From Marsupella aquatica (Eukaryota; Marchantiophyta): DNA of 64,000 nucleotides. Both the position numbers and the translations under genes were made by a program. The stretch is taken from positions 14,818,001-14,882,000 of the forward strand of contig OZ316897.1 of NCBI GenBank assembly GCA_973895155.1. The letters run 5' to 3'. This document shows, piece after piece, positions 47,985-58,876 of this stretch (positions are counted from its first letter, which is position 1; each line of letters starts with the position of its first letter). The notes beneath the pieces are model-generated. The model saw only the letters and a list, made by a program, of their open reading frames with translations. It was not told where the DNA came from and ran no database searches.

Positions 47985-48135
47985 CTTCAAGTTCAACTAA
48001 GTTTATTTTATTACGAGAAGGTTTATTCAAGCAATGACATTCTCAGGTCCAATAATGAGGTCCTCTCGACCTCATTATTATTGAATATGACGGTGCTCTA
48101 TTGCTGGACTAAATCTTCGCATAGTGAAATGAACT
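47985..48135. repeat. Central hairpin 5 with nested perfect stem
   Basis: AATAATGAGGTC (48051-48062) and GACCTCATTATT (48068-48079) form a perfect 12-bp stem with a CTCTC loop. They are nested in diverged outer arms (TTATTCAAGCAATGACA against the 48,100-48,130 side). The leader again includes CCCCAAAAATGGGCCCTCAT. Confidence 0.75.
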
Positions 48136-48422
48136 AACCAATTAATGGAGGGGGCTAGTATGGACTACGGCTGCTATGGCCAACAACAAGGTACTTTGAA
48201 ATAGTCAGTGTTGGAGATTTGGAAAACATGTTGCGTTGGTGTGTCTCTATGGCATTCTCAAATGCAAATACAAATAAATTATTCAATCATTGTACAATAA
48301 TAAACACACTGCAAGACAATACAATCATGTTACAAAAAATATAATTGTTTATAATTTTGTCTATGTCAGATACGACAATATAAGAGTAGCAACACTTGAT
48401 ATTATCCTAATGAAAAGATGCT

Positions 48423-51328
48423 TCAAGGCTGTGAAGAGAAATTTCGTGCATTGTTGTTAAGATTTTTGCACAAAAGCGCATTCCACTCGTCTTGTTTGTC
48501 ACCCCAACTGAGTGGATCACGATTGTGTGACTGAACATTGTGCGATGTTTCTTGAAATGATGATATTCCTCGAAACCCACCAAGGCCAATAGGCCTGTTC
48601 GACGTATATGGATTCATGACACTTGGCCCTGCATACGCATTCAAGGGTGGACCTGCATGGTGTTGCCAGTTTGCATGTGGGTCGTTTGAAGTTTGACCTT
48701 CATGATTGTTGTATCCATGAAAAAAGGTTGATGTCCTTCCATTCGTCGGATGCCCTACTGTGCCTGTGCGTTGCTCGTTGAAATATGGTCTGCTTGTGTC
48801 AACATCATTCGCAAAGTTCGACCAAGGTGACCTTGGTTGGGAAGGCATCACAAAGTTTCTGTCCAGTGATGCATCTTCCTCGTCTTGGATTTGCGATTCA
48901 TCAATTGTAGGATACATCTCCAAATCCATTTCATTCTCCCATTCCTCTGCAGCAGTGATGTCTGTATCTGGTGGAATACGAGTCAAGAACTCACTATCCT
49001 TATCCAGTGAAAATCCGTGTAGCAATTCATCAGCATCATCAATTGTATCATAATCTTCGACATCTTCTTCACCAAGAGCCGCACGTGTTGCATCGTACTC
49101 TTCATTGCTGCACAACTCCATGGAGATAGGTCTAGGTCCATCATTTGTTCTTCTTCTTTGGTCATAACGTTCATATATAAACGTATGCGGGTTTCGAACA
49201 TTTGTGAGCCCTTTCTCTACCCTCATGTTTGTAAATACAAACACCAAATCTTTTGCTCGATCATTTGTCAATCGATTGCGACTTTTGGAATGTATAAATC
49301 CATACGAACTCCAGTTTCGCTCGCAAGCTGATGCGCACACTTTTTGGTGTAAGATTCTTCGCGCCAGGATTCTCAAATGTTTATAATCTGCACCATACGC
49401 ATGCCACCACTCTGCTGGACTGACATTACCTATACTTGATTGGGCGGCTCCCATCGCTATTGATGTGTTGGGATTTTTTTTTGGGCGTCAATGGCTTGAC
49501 TGTGGATGGCAGAAATAAGTTCTTTGACGTCGCGATCATGGTTGATCCCCTCCTTCACCTGTTGTTCTGAATATCTAGCAATGTATTCACTGAAACCCCT
49601 GTAGAGTTCTGGATCTCCAGCGACATCTATGTCCTCATCAAAAAACATTTGGGGATTGAGATATGCTGCCGCTAGCATGAAATCAGTGGTAAGAGATTTT
49701 TTTCGATCCAAATACACTTTTAGTATCTTCGGTTTCAATACCTCTGTTACCAATGGACAATCCTCCATGCTTGCTTTCAAAACATCAATCCCTCTTTTCA
49801 AACTCCAATACAACCAACCTGATTGCGGAGAATCACCATCAAATTCTCGCAACATCTTGACCAACGGAGTAAAGAATTTAACTGTATCCTTCACTTCAAC
49901 CCAAAATGTATCTTGCTGTATCCACATTTTAAGTTCGTCTGCCTTTCCCCTCGTCATGTGTCCAGCTGATTTTGGTCGCAATGGAAGTCTATCACGATAA
50001 GACTGCCAATTATCATCAATGACCATCTGTTGTAAAGCTCCTCTTAGCTCCAACGCTCTTTGTGCCATTAGGAAATTGGTCGCAAATCTAGTTGCATTTG
50101 GATTCAACAGTTTTTTGTCAGGAGATATTCTTGCAAATATTGCAGAAAGCTTTTGCGATGATGAAACTGCTTTTACTATCCACCTCAACCGTTTAAAAAT
50201 CTTTTGGAATGGATTCTGTCCAACATCATCTACCACTACACGCTTGTGACCACACATATCCTCTAGCAGCAAATTAAACACGTGGGCAGCACACCAGCTC
50301 CAAGTGACATGAGGATACTTTTTCATGACTACCTCACAACCTGCTACGCGATTTGCGGGTGCTCCATCAGTTACAATTTGAATAATATGATCTGCACCAA
50401 TATCCTCAATGTATTTCAACCACATGTCGCCAAGATATTTCCCATCTTTCTTGTCAGCTTGCGCAGCATTCCAACTATCCAAGAAGAAGTCACCTTTAGA
50501 AGTCAACAACATGACATTCATCAAAGGTTCTCTTCGGACGTTTTCCCATCCATCTGAAGAAAGAGAATACCCATAAGGTTTTGCCTCCTTTAAAGTTTGC
50601 GTCATGTCCTTTGTGAGATCCTCCTTACTGTCTTCCAATAATTTCAATCGCAAACTTCGCATCGTAGGTAGAGAATAACCATTGATAATCCCTTTTGAAG
50701 TCTCTATGACTGCTTCTCGAAAAAAAGGATTATTTGAAACATTGAATGGAATACCACTGGTGTAGAAAGCTTTCGCCCAAAGCTTATCCAAATTTGTTCT
50801 ATTTGGAATTTGATAGGCATCCATAATTGGGTTAGGAAGATTTACTGGCCTATCTCCTTCCCTTACATGTGTATCATCCATGTCAACATAGTTTGACCCT
50901 CGTGTGGATGCTTGCGAATATGAACTTCCAACGCTTGGCCTACGACCTCTCACATCCCGCAAGATATGACTTCCATCTCGTCGTTTGTACTTTAAGGTCG
51001 GTGGAACCTTTATCACATTGTACATAATGTTGATGGCATCCAAATCGACGACACCATAGAGTTGCATGCAAGGGGGCGCATCCCCTTTTTGGATGTTTCC
51101 CATCAAATGCGCCTTTGCTCGTGTTGCATGATGAGTAACGTATGTTAAACAATACTTGCATCTTCGATAGATACGATTGACATCATGACATGTTGAAGGC
51201 GCATCACATCGTTCAAAATATCTCCACACTGGAGATTGTTTTGAAGGGTGTTCTTGCACACGAGTTGGACCAGGCCTGGGAGTAGTGGAATGATATCCAG
51301 TTTCATGCGAATCCTCTTCATCAGACAT
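48423..51328 (-). pseudogene. hAT transposase, split by a frameshift at an A9 tract
   Basis: Two minus-strand frames make one hAT transposase. The first starts at MSDEED (51328) and ends at TGA/TAG-type stop 49457. It has a BED-type zinc finger (C57-x2-C60, H74, C87), a DUF659-like region and RNase H-like motifs: SSDGW and IVTDGAPAN carry the first two catalytic aspartates, followed by WCAAH. The second (49454 to 48423) opens with AEWWHAYGADYKHLRILA and continues to CERNWSSYGF and SKSRNRL, the diagnostic hAT C-terminal dimerisation domain. It ends in an acidic/glycine-rich tail. The frames differ by one base at a run of nine A (T9 on the forward strand, 49474-49482). One extra A would align them. 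The region may be a pseudogene, a homopolymer sequencing error or a programmed slip. Confidence 0.85.
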
Positions 51329-51383
51329 TGTTACGACTCTCAATGGTAAAAAAATAAAAGGGTTGATTCTTTTGATTTTGTGA

Positions 51384-51487
51384 ATATAACAAATATAGTA
51401 CAATGGGTTACTTTCCTGAATTATCGCAGACTGGGCCTAAGCTCAAAGCATGCGCAGGAAAGTTTCCCAAATTCTTATATTTGTCAA
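51384..51487 (-). repeat. Hairpin R1 (conserved loop)
   Basis: ACTTTCCTG (to 51418) pairs perfectly with CAGGAAAGT (from 51455), and pairing extends through TGGG and ACAAATATA for about 32 bp. The loop holds TATCGCAGACTGGGC and GCTCAAAGCATGCG, the complement of the left loops. Confidence 0.8.
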
Positions 51488-51541
51488 CATCCCTACTTCA
51501 ACCTATGTTATGTAATATCTATAACTTCACAATAGTTTATC

Positions 51542-51660
51542 TTTGAAGTGAACATATGTACGAGAAATCGTGATACCCATATGAAATGTCATAGACCGAG
51601 CCAAAGCTCTAAGCATATGCACATGGGTATCTCTTTACTCGCAAGTAGTTCACTTTCAAA
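51542..51660 (-). repeat. Hairpin R2 (conserved loop)
   Basis: GATACCCAT (51572-51580) pairs with ATGGGTATC (from 51623), with outer TTTGAAGTGAAC pairing with GTTCACTTTCAAA. The loop holds ATAGACCGAGCC and GCTCTAAGCATATGC. Confidence 0.8.
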
Positions 51661-51683
51661 CAAAACAATGATGCAAAGTTGTT

Positions 51684-51776
51684 AAGGCGATATAAGGAAC
51701 TTCTCGTACGAATTATCGCAGACCGAGCCGAGCTCAAAGCATGCGCGTACAAGAGTTCCAATGTATCCCTCCGATC
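51684..51776 (-). repeat. Hairpin R3 (conserved loop)
   Basis: GGAACTTCTCGTACG (to 51710) pairs with CGTACAAGAGTTCC (from 51746). The loop holds TATCGCAGACCGAGC and GCTCAAAGCATGCG. The arms resemble those of L1, its positional mate at the other end. Confidence 0.8.
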
Positions 51777-51899
51777 TCTCCCTAATGCTAAACCACAAGA
51801 GAGAGAAACACAATGAGACTTTGGATTAGTGAAATGAATTAGTTATTCCTACTTATACTAAATCATCTACTTCTTATCCTCTCTTAAAACTCTTAATCT

Positions 51900-52545
51900 T
51901 TGATCCTAACCCTAATTGCGCCTCCCTTAACCCTAATCTCGCGCCCCTAACCCTAATCCCGCCTCTAACTCTTCCCCGGCCACCAATTCCCGAGCCCCGT
52001 CCCCGAACCCCGCACCCCGTTCCCCGAACCCCGCACCCCGTTCCCCGAACCCCGTTCCCCGCATCCCCGAACCCCCTACCCGAACCCCCTTCCCCGAACC
52101 CCCTACCTCGTTCCCCGAACCCCGTTCCCCGAACCCCGTTCCCCAAATCCCCGAATCCCGGCCCCCCTTTCCCGCCCCCCCTTCCCCGGTTCCCCGAATC
52201 CTCTTCCCCGAATGCCCCCCGTCCCCGGTTCCCCGAATCCCGTCCCCCGGGCCACCTTTACCCCGGCCGGCCCCGGAAGGGTCCGGGCAGGGTTCGGGTG
52301 GGGGTCCGGGGAGGGTTCGGGTGGGGGTCCGGGGAGGGTCCGGGAAAGGCCCGAGAGTCCGGGGAGTGTTCGGGGGAGGGTCCGGCGAGGTTCCGGGAAA
52401 GGCCCGGGAGGGTCCGGGGAGGGTCCGGGAAGGGCCCGGGAGTCCGGGTTCGGGTCAGGGGGAGTTCGGGTTCAGGTCCGGGGTGCTCGGGAGGTGTTCG
52501 CGAAAGGTCCGGGGAAGTCGGGGTTCGTTCGGGAGAATCTTCAGG
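51900..52545. promoter_or_regulatory. Right GC-rich subterminal array with strand switch
   Basis: From 51,905 to 51,960 there are four CCTAACCCTAA-type telomere-like units. CCCCGAACCCC units continue to about 52,250 (C-rich on this strand, as expected for an inverted copy of the left end). From 52,260 to 52,545 the skew flips to GGGTCCGGG units. The left end has only the one orientation. The inward side lies upstream of the transposase and probably drives it. Open frames within are compositional artefacts. Confidence 0.5.
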
Positions 52546-52622
52546 AATATACGTCAAATTGCGTGTTTTCGGGCCGTCATTTGACGATTTGACGTGCCCG
52601 ACAAGGCGTCAAGGTGCCCGTC

Positions 52623-52635
52623 AGATTAAACCGGG
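52623..52635 (-). repeat. Right terminal inverted repeat
   Basis: AGATTAAACCGGG, the inverted partner of the left end with 11 of 13 matches. Confidence 0.75.
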
Positions 52636-52643
52636 GTTGTCCT
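52636..52643. repeat. Right 8-bp target-site duplication
   Basis: GTTGTCCT directly follows the right TIR and is identical to 41120-41127. Removing the element leaves a simple host junction, AGTAC-GTTGTCCT-GCAAA. Confidence 0.85.
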
Positions 52644-54510
52644 GCAAAATGCGGAGTACAGGTACTGTATGGAAGTCCAGTACGATGCAATACGACTACT
52701 AGAGTAAAAAGTAGTAAAAGGACTGTAATGCTGTACAATCGTCTGTGGTGACTGTGTAATGACTGTCTGACTGACTCTCGGCGCTTCGAGCAGCTTCACG
52801 GAAGTAATGGAGAGGCAAGTTGGGTCTCTTTGGTGAGCTTAAGAGTGACGAAGGAATTAGTCACAGCATTGAGAAGGGCCATATTATTGCTTACGCAGTG
52901 ACGGGATTGATTGTGATAATGGCGAAGTTTGGGTACTGTGATAGGGCACTGGAGAGTTTGGGAGTTTGGGGCCTGGGGGTATATACTTTAGAGTACAGTA
53001 CAATGAAGCTGTCGCTTACGGTACACAGTATCTAGACCTCGAGGAGTGATGACGAGTACGGTAGAGTGGCGTACAATACTGACTCTGTGACTCACTGACT
53101 GACCAAGCAGGTTGAGTCACTTGGGTGGCAAAGGCAAAGGGAGAATTAGTTTATTGGTACTTTTGGAAACAGAGAATTAGTTTTTTTATTTACGAAGTGA
53201 TACCTGTAGTCACAGTAAGAAGAAGGTCACATTATTAGGCTCCATGCTGAGAAAAGGAATCACTGTAGTTACAGTATGATCGAAGAAGCTTACATTATTA
53301 CAGCATGGTGATGATTATGGCAAAGTTCGGTAATATAGCTAAAGAATTTGCTAACGGAGGTTATTGCGAAACAGTAGTTTTTGTGGACGGTGGAGTTCGA
53401 GAAATTCTTTTCAGTACAGTGATGTTGTGTGTATTCCATGCGAGGCCAATTATTGCAATTGGGAGTCTACTGTGGACTTGTGGAGGTACAGTCTAACGAA
53501 GGTTTCCATTTTACAGTACCGTATCTCTGAATTGGCGATGATGAGGCAATAGGAGGGTACTAGCGTATTGTTGTTATTAATTACGCAGTATTGAGCGTGG
53601 TAAGAAACGTAATCTATGCGGAGAGGGAATCGATGCGAAGGAAATGAGATTAGGGTGGGTTGGGATTTGGGAACTTTGGATGGGTTGAATACGTCCAGAG
53701 AGGAAGACCTACTGGGTGCAGGAGAAGGCTAGAAGTGCTAGAGTGCGCCGAGCTAAGGGAAAGCTATGGAAGCTATGGAAGAGGAGGAGCAATGTATGGG
53801 AAGCTGGAGAAGCTACGGTGTAGCAGCAGCAGCAGGCCGTAGAAGAAAGGGGAAGGATGGGAATTGGAAAAGCGAGGCTGAGGACGGTCAGAGAGCGTTG
53901 CTAGTGTTGCTGTTGCTGTTGGTGCGCTGCTGCGTATTGGAAGGGTCGTGTCCAGCGTACCGTAGAGTCTACAACTTACTGAAGTAGAAGGTGGTGGTGG
54001 GCTGCTGCACTTTCTTTCAGGCAGCGGCGCAGGCAGGAGGAAGCAGCCACGGGCTGCTGCATCAGGTTGAAGGAAGGAGGAACTTCGGGATTTGTGCACA
54101 AAGCTCTGGTTGGAAGAGAAAAATATGTGGCAGCGGCAGATGCGGTGTGGGGCAAGGTTCTTTCTGCGCACATAGAAGCGAAATGCTGCAGCAGTGCTAC
54201 TAAGGACGCGAGATCATCAGACGCAGCAGTGAATCTGCTCTACCTCAAACACTCCTGAAGAAGATTTCACATTGCAACAGTAGGCAGTTTTGTAGAGAGC
54301 CAGTTTCGTAAAAAATTACGGTAACGTTGGCAATTTCCGAAAAAGAGGAGGTGATCCAGAAAGGAAAGGTTGGGTAGTCTGACAATACAGTAGCCTACGG
54401 TAGTCAGTCAGGAGGATTCTGAGAGGAAGGGCACGAAAGGGAAGTGAAGGGAAGGGAAGGGAAGGGAAGGGATCTGGAGGGAGCAGCGTAGTCTTTGCGG
54501 TTATCGTGAA
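52644..54510. other. Host DNA right of the transposon, no gene supported
   Basis: Balanced GC with many TACAGTA/GTACAGT words. Frames around 53.7-54.2 kb are rich in trinucleotide runs (GCAGCAGCAG) and show no domain. An (AAGGG)5 tract lies at about 54447-54471. Confidence 0.4.
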
Positions 54511-54511
54511 G

Positions 54512-54522
54512 CATATAAAAAG
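54512..54522 (+). promoter_or_regulatory. Candidate TATA box of the MYB gene
   Basis: CATATAAAAAG lies in a GC-rich surround, followed by CACCCCTTTCGCACC about 30 bp on. It would give a 5' leader of about 1.3 kb, long but not rare for plant regulators. A nearer start site cannot be excluded. Confidence 0.35.
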
Positions 54523-55876
54523 CGGAGTCGACTGCAAATCACCCCTTTCGCACCATCCATTGCTGCAGTGCTGCTGTGCGCTCCTGTGCTGCTGGATTTA
54601 GAGCTGCAGGCCGGCTCCTTGTATCACGCTTGTGGTTTCACTGTACCTCAGCTAGTGAGAGGAGGTCTTGGGTATTACGTTATGTGCGAAGAGTAGTTTC
54701 CATTGGCAAGCTGCAGTCTGTGGAGGTGAAGGGAAGGGAAGAAAGGCTAGTTCATATCCGACGATGGATGAATGAAGACGGTCTCTTGAAAATTCCTCAT
54801 CACATCGTAACATCAACATTTATCGAACCAAGGAGTGTTTTATTGCACGTGATCCAACTCGTTTGAAGGGTTTGCTTGCTTCGGTGCTAGTCTAATACCG
54901 ATAACGGGCTTCGCACTTCGCAAGCTTGAAGGTGGATTGTGCAGGGCCGTGCCATTCTTCTACTGGATAGCTAGCTGTGCATATCTCAGACTCACGGGGC
55001 TGCGAGTCGTTTCGCGTTCAGATTTCGACACTCCCGAGCAACCGGATCCGAATCTGACAAGACTTCGGAGCTATTTTGAATCTGCTAGGTTCATGCGGTT
55101 ATCCCTCGGTCCACGAAATCCTTGAGGCTCTCATCTGCGCATAGCTTGTACAAGTCTCTCTCACCTCTCTCCATTAGGTCATAGCGTTGGTAGAGCAAGA
55201 CTTGCACCACACTACAAACTATCACTGTCTAAGCCCATCCGAGAGGTATTCCTGATCTTGTGTTCCATTGAGCCAGGGACTGAACTACTGATCTGTTCAC
55301 TCCTATCCTGTTCGGAGAGAACGTAGTTAGTCGTGCTGTTCTGCACTGTTTGTTCAACTTCCCGTAACGTCCCATATCGTTTCAGGAGAGAGACAAGTTA
55401 CCGCTGCACGAGTGCACTCTTTCACCGTGATTGATGAGCTTGCGCATGACCAGTTTTGTTTGATCGCGGCACACTGAACAGGCTGTGAATTCCGTGCCCG
55501 CCGAGTGTTGTAAGTCATTCCGTGTTGATCACTGTCTCAGAAAGTTAGTGACAATTGCTATCTTGGTTATCCAGAGTTCAAATGTCTCCCCCTTGCATAC
55601 CTCGGCGCCACCTCTGAGTGCTGCCGTGTCAGCAGTAGCGCTGTACTCACTCTCTTCTAGTTTCATCGCTCCACCAACAGCCTGGGGTGAAGTTTTGTGG
55701 TTCACCCGACGTTTATCTTGACATGCTGCGTATCCAGGACACTGCGCACATCACCTGAAACGCTCTTCCACTCTATAGATCCTCCTATCCCCGGATTCGC
55801 AAATTGTTGTCGACTTTCGACCCAAGGATTCAAAGTCCATCTCGCTACACTGTTGAAAGGTATCCACTGAGACATC

Positions 55877-58343
55877 ATGACCCGGTCTGTGAAAGAATGC
55901 GAGGATCTGCGGAAGGGAGCCTGGACCGCTGAAGAGGATGAGAAGTTGAGAAAATACATAGAAGCTCATGGAACTGGACACTGGCGCAGTGTGGGCCGCA
56001 AAGCAGGTTTGTTACACTCAATCTTGTGCTACACCTTGAAGCAATATGCTCATGATCGCAGCTTAGGCAATCCAGGCCTACATAGCTGACGAACGCGATG
56101 AACGGTGTTCTAAACCGAGCAACAGAAGTGTCTTCTCACCCAGAACTCGCGGGCAGTGTTGCGCACGGTCTCTTGAATCCTAAACGGGTGATCTTGTGGC
56201 ATGTGTTTAGTAGACGAATGATGAACAGATGGATGTACTTATCGTTTCGTCAAAGTGAATGGCTTTGGTTTTGGAAGAGCTGCATGCGTTCACTTGCACT
56301 GATAGTCTGGTTGCGGTAATTGACTATGTGTCGTACTTAGGTCTAGAGGTGGGTTGGGGAAATCTGAGCCCAAAGACCCGTTCAAATTGAAGCTGTCGAG
56401 CTTCAATATGGAACTTGGTCACGATCTCGTAACCCATGTCCCAGACTCAGGGTTAAGACCTTCGAATTGAACTCCACCTCGAGAGACATCCATTATTTAA
56501 GATCCATGAGATGGTGTAACACCACCTCAACCGATCTAGTTCGCCAGGAATGGACTACAACCCGGCGATGAGGACTCGCGTCGTAGTTGGAACTCCAATT
56601 CAGGTCCTTCAAGGACTTAGATTGGCTGCGTAGCCCTTAATGTGAAGTGTTGCGGACGGAGGCTGAGTATTCCACCTACGTCGATTGAGCATTTCGCCGA
56701 AGTCCGTGTCCTCTTGGCGTCGTTCCTGACCAGACTCCTGAGGAATTCTATCCTCTGAGTGCACTGAGTCCCTTCATTCATGTTTTGCAGGACTTCAAAG
56801 GTGCGGCAAGAGCTGCAGACTTCGGTGGACTAACTACTTGCGCCCCGACATCAAACACGGAAACTTCTCACCCGAAGAGGAAAAGCTGATCGTGGAGCTT
56901 CATGCCTCATTTGGTAGCAGGTTGGGCTCCCTTCCCGATCCAGTTTGGTTGTTCCACAGTCTGCCTGGCGCTCGTTTGGGCCCTCCTGCAAATTCTACTT
57001 GCAGAAGTGTAGTCGGATTGTATGGCGAGTCTGAATCGGTGACGGATTGACCAAGTTGTCAATAGTTCATGGGGCTTTGCGATAGCTAGCTCCAGAAGTC
57101 AGAAAACGTTCGACATCTTGTAATGCTGTTTTGGATTAGTATAGGACTTCTTGGGTTGTGCATTGATAGAGGCTCGCTGTTTTGCAGGTGGTCTTTGATA
57201 GCTGCGCGGCTACAAGGGCGAACAGACAACGACATCAAAAATCACTGGAATACACGGCTGAAGAAAAAGCTGTGCGATATGGGCATTGATCCTGTGACGC
57301 ACAAGCCAATTTCAGAAATCCTAATGGATCTGGCAGGGAACCAACAAGCTGCTCGTAGATGCTTCAGCGACAGCCTTTTGAGCAAGGCTGTGAGGCAATG
57401 TGCCAAGCCTTACTCGACGGAGCCGCAGGAGCATTCGGAAGGGGGTAAATTTGGAAAGGAGTATCCTCCCAAAGGAATGGAGGACATGTCGTTGGAGGAG
57501 ATGTATGCAGAGAGTGCTAGTTTCTCCGATATGAGCGGAGGCTTTACAGACCCCGAGATAGTCAACCCCGAAATTGTAAGTCCCCATGTGAATTTGGACA
57601 GCAGCAATGGTGAGAACACGGGGGCTTCTCCGAAAGGCCTCGGTGCTAGGAAGGTATCTGCTCACGAGGTGTCACCAAACCAGGCTTTGCAGGGCCATCC
57701 AAATAGCCTGATGCATGGGAAATTCTTAGGGAGGCTGCTATCTTCTAGCAATAGTAGCAACAAACTGCCGGGTCCGACGTTGCACATGCTTGGGGATCAT
57801 TCAACTGGACGACCTGGGCAGCATCACAGCGACAGTTTCCAGCCGCAAGGTCGTGATTTTGGTGGAGACTACATGCTACAACAACACCACAGCAGGCATG
57901 GGGACTTTTTTGGGGCTGAAAATAGGAATGGCGTGCGAGTAGAAACAGGTGGTAGTTCTTGCATGTCCAGCCAGGAGCTGAGCCGTGCCATATCCCACAA
58001 TCAGGGCTTACAGCTAGGGTTGCAATCAGTTGGTCACCCTTGTGCAAATTTCAGTTTGGGAATCGGCCAGTCCGCAGGTAAATCTGAGGATCTGTACCCG
58101 GCTCACAATGTTGCTTCACCCTCTCCTCGGCTCTTTGATCGCTTCATTGCTCATATGGGTATGGAACAAGGTGCAGCAATGCCGAGACCCCTTAATGGTA
58201 TATTGTTCGGAAATCTTAATACCAAGACCCCGGAACAGCTGTGGCAGTTAAGTGATCAAACAGGCATTCGGAACAACAACAGCCCTCATGAGAATATGGA
58301 CATCACTGGTCCCAATCGAGTTGCTCCATTATGGGACTTTTAG
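55877..58343 (+). CDS. R2R3-MYB transcription factor, 471 aa, three exons
   Basis: Exons are 55877-56006, 56791-56920 and 57188-58343; introns are 784 and 267 bp with GT-AG borders. Both introns sit at the two positions standard for plant R2R3-MYBs: in the glycine codon before LQRCGKSC, and in the arginine codon before WSLIAARL. R2 (about 13-62) has tryptophans 16, 36 and 56; R3 (about 65-115) has F69, W88 and W107, the usual F/I-W-W pattern. GIDPVTHKP follows at 119-127, a signature shared by several subgroups (for example those of AtMYB35/80, MIXTA and MYB61), so I do not assign one. The N-terminus lacks the common MGRxPCC start. The remaining 340 residues are Ser/Gly/His/Asn-rich and presumably regulatory. 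It should act as a DNA-binding nuclear regulator. No transfer or damage is visible. Confidence 0.92.
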
Positions 58344-58876
58344 GGGACCAGCATTATCATGGGGATTACTGTACTTTAGTACATGGGGGAGACGATATCC
58401 CTCCTTCTCGCCAACACTTCATCGCTGCTGAACTCGTCCAGCACATGATGAATTATTGTTAGCTAGATACATGCTTGGAACAGTCTAAGGACTTGGCTAC
58501 AGGTGATAGTCCCGTGTGAACAGACGCGTACAATGTTTCAAGCTAGTAGCATAGAGCCAGTTGAATGCGGAAGGTGACAGACTCTAACGCAGTCTTCCTT
58601 CGCGGTTGGTCTTTGATCCCATTTGATTGAATGCTGACCTTGTCAGGGAATGCAAAAGTTCGGTCGGTATGATCTGGATGACTTGAGAGCTTCGTGTAAC
58701 CCTTCGAATGTTCTGTCGTTACATATTACGAGGCAATTTAGGTCAGACTGCAATGGGTTTCATCCGAGCTTTACGTAGTTAGGCTCATGGAGAGGTTTAC
58801 GGAGAGGTAGATTGAGAGACATGCTCTCTACGACCGTCTGTGTACACGAGAGTGGAAGTTTGTCTCATGTAATAAA
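58344..58876 (+). other. Likely 3' UTR of the MYB gene
   Basis: About 530 bp without a coding frame run to AATAAA at 58871-58876. A further AATAAA occurs near 59,254. Confidence 0.5.

Larger units (their letters stand above)
41128..52635. mobile_element. 11.5-kb hAT-type transposon with kinase and RING cargo
   Basis: The borders are set by an 8-bp direct repeat, GTTGTCCT, immediately outside 41128 and 52635, and by inverted ends beginning CCCGGTTT (11 of 13 terminal bases match). An 8-bp duplication and a BED/hATC transposase are hallmarks of hAT elements. Most plant hATs are about 1-5 kb and carry only transposase. This one also carries a complete kinase frame and a RING-H2-like frame reading inward from the left, while the transposase reads inward from the right. 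Both ends contain three mirror-placed conserved-loop hairpins and G/C-skewed tandem sequence. The transposase frameshift and a stop in the RING gene suggest this copy is recently disabled, or uses recoding. Confidence 0.85.

Noticed and set aside
52212-52702. Frames of 87-134 codons in the right GC-rich array
   Set aside because: Same compositional artefact in several frames at once; no domain or conserved start.
53660-54258. Overlapping frames near the MYB promoter
   Set aside because: Driven by GCA/GAG trinucleotide runs in several frames; no conserved motif.
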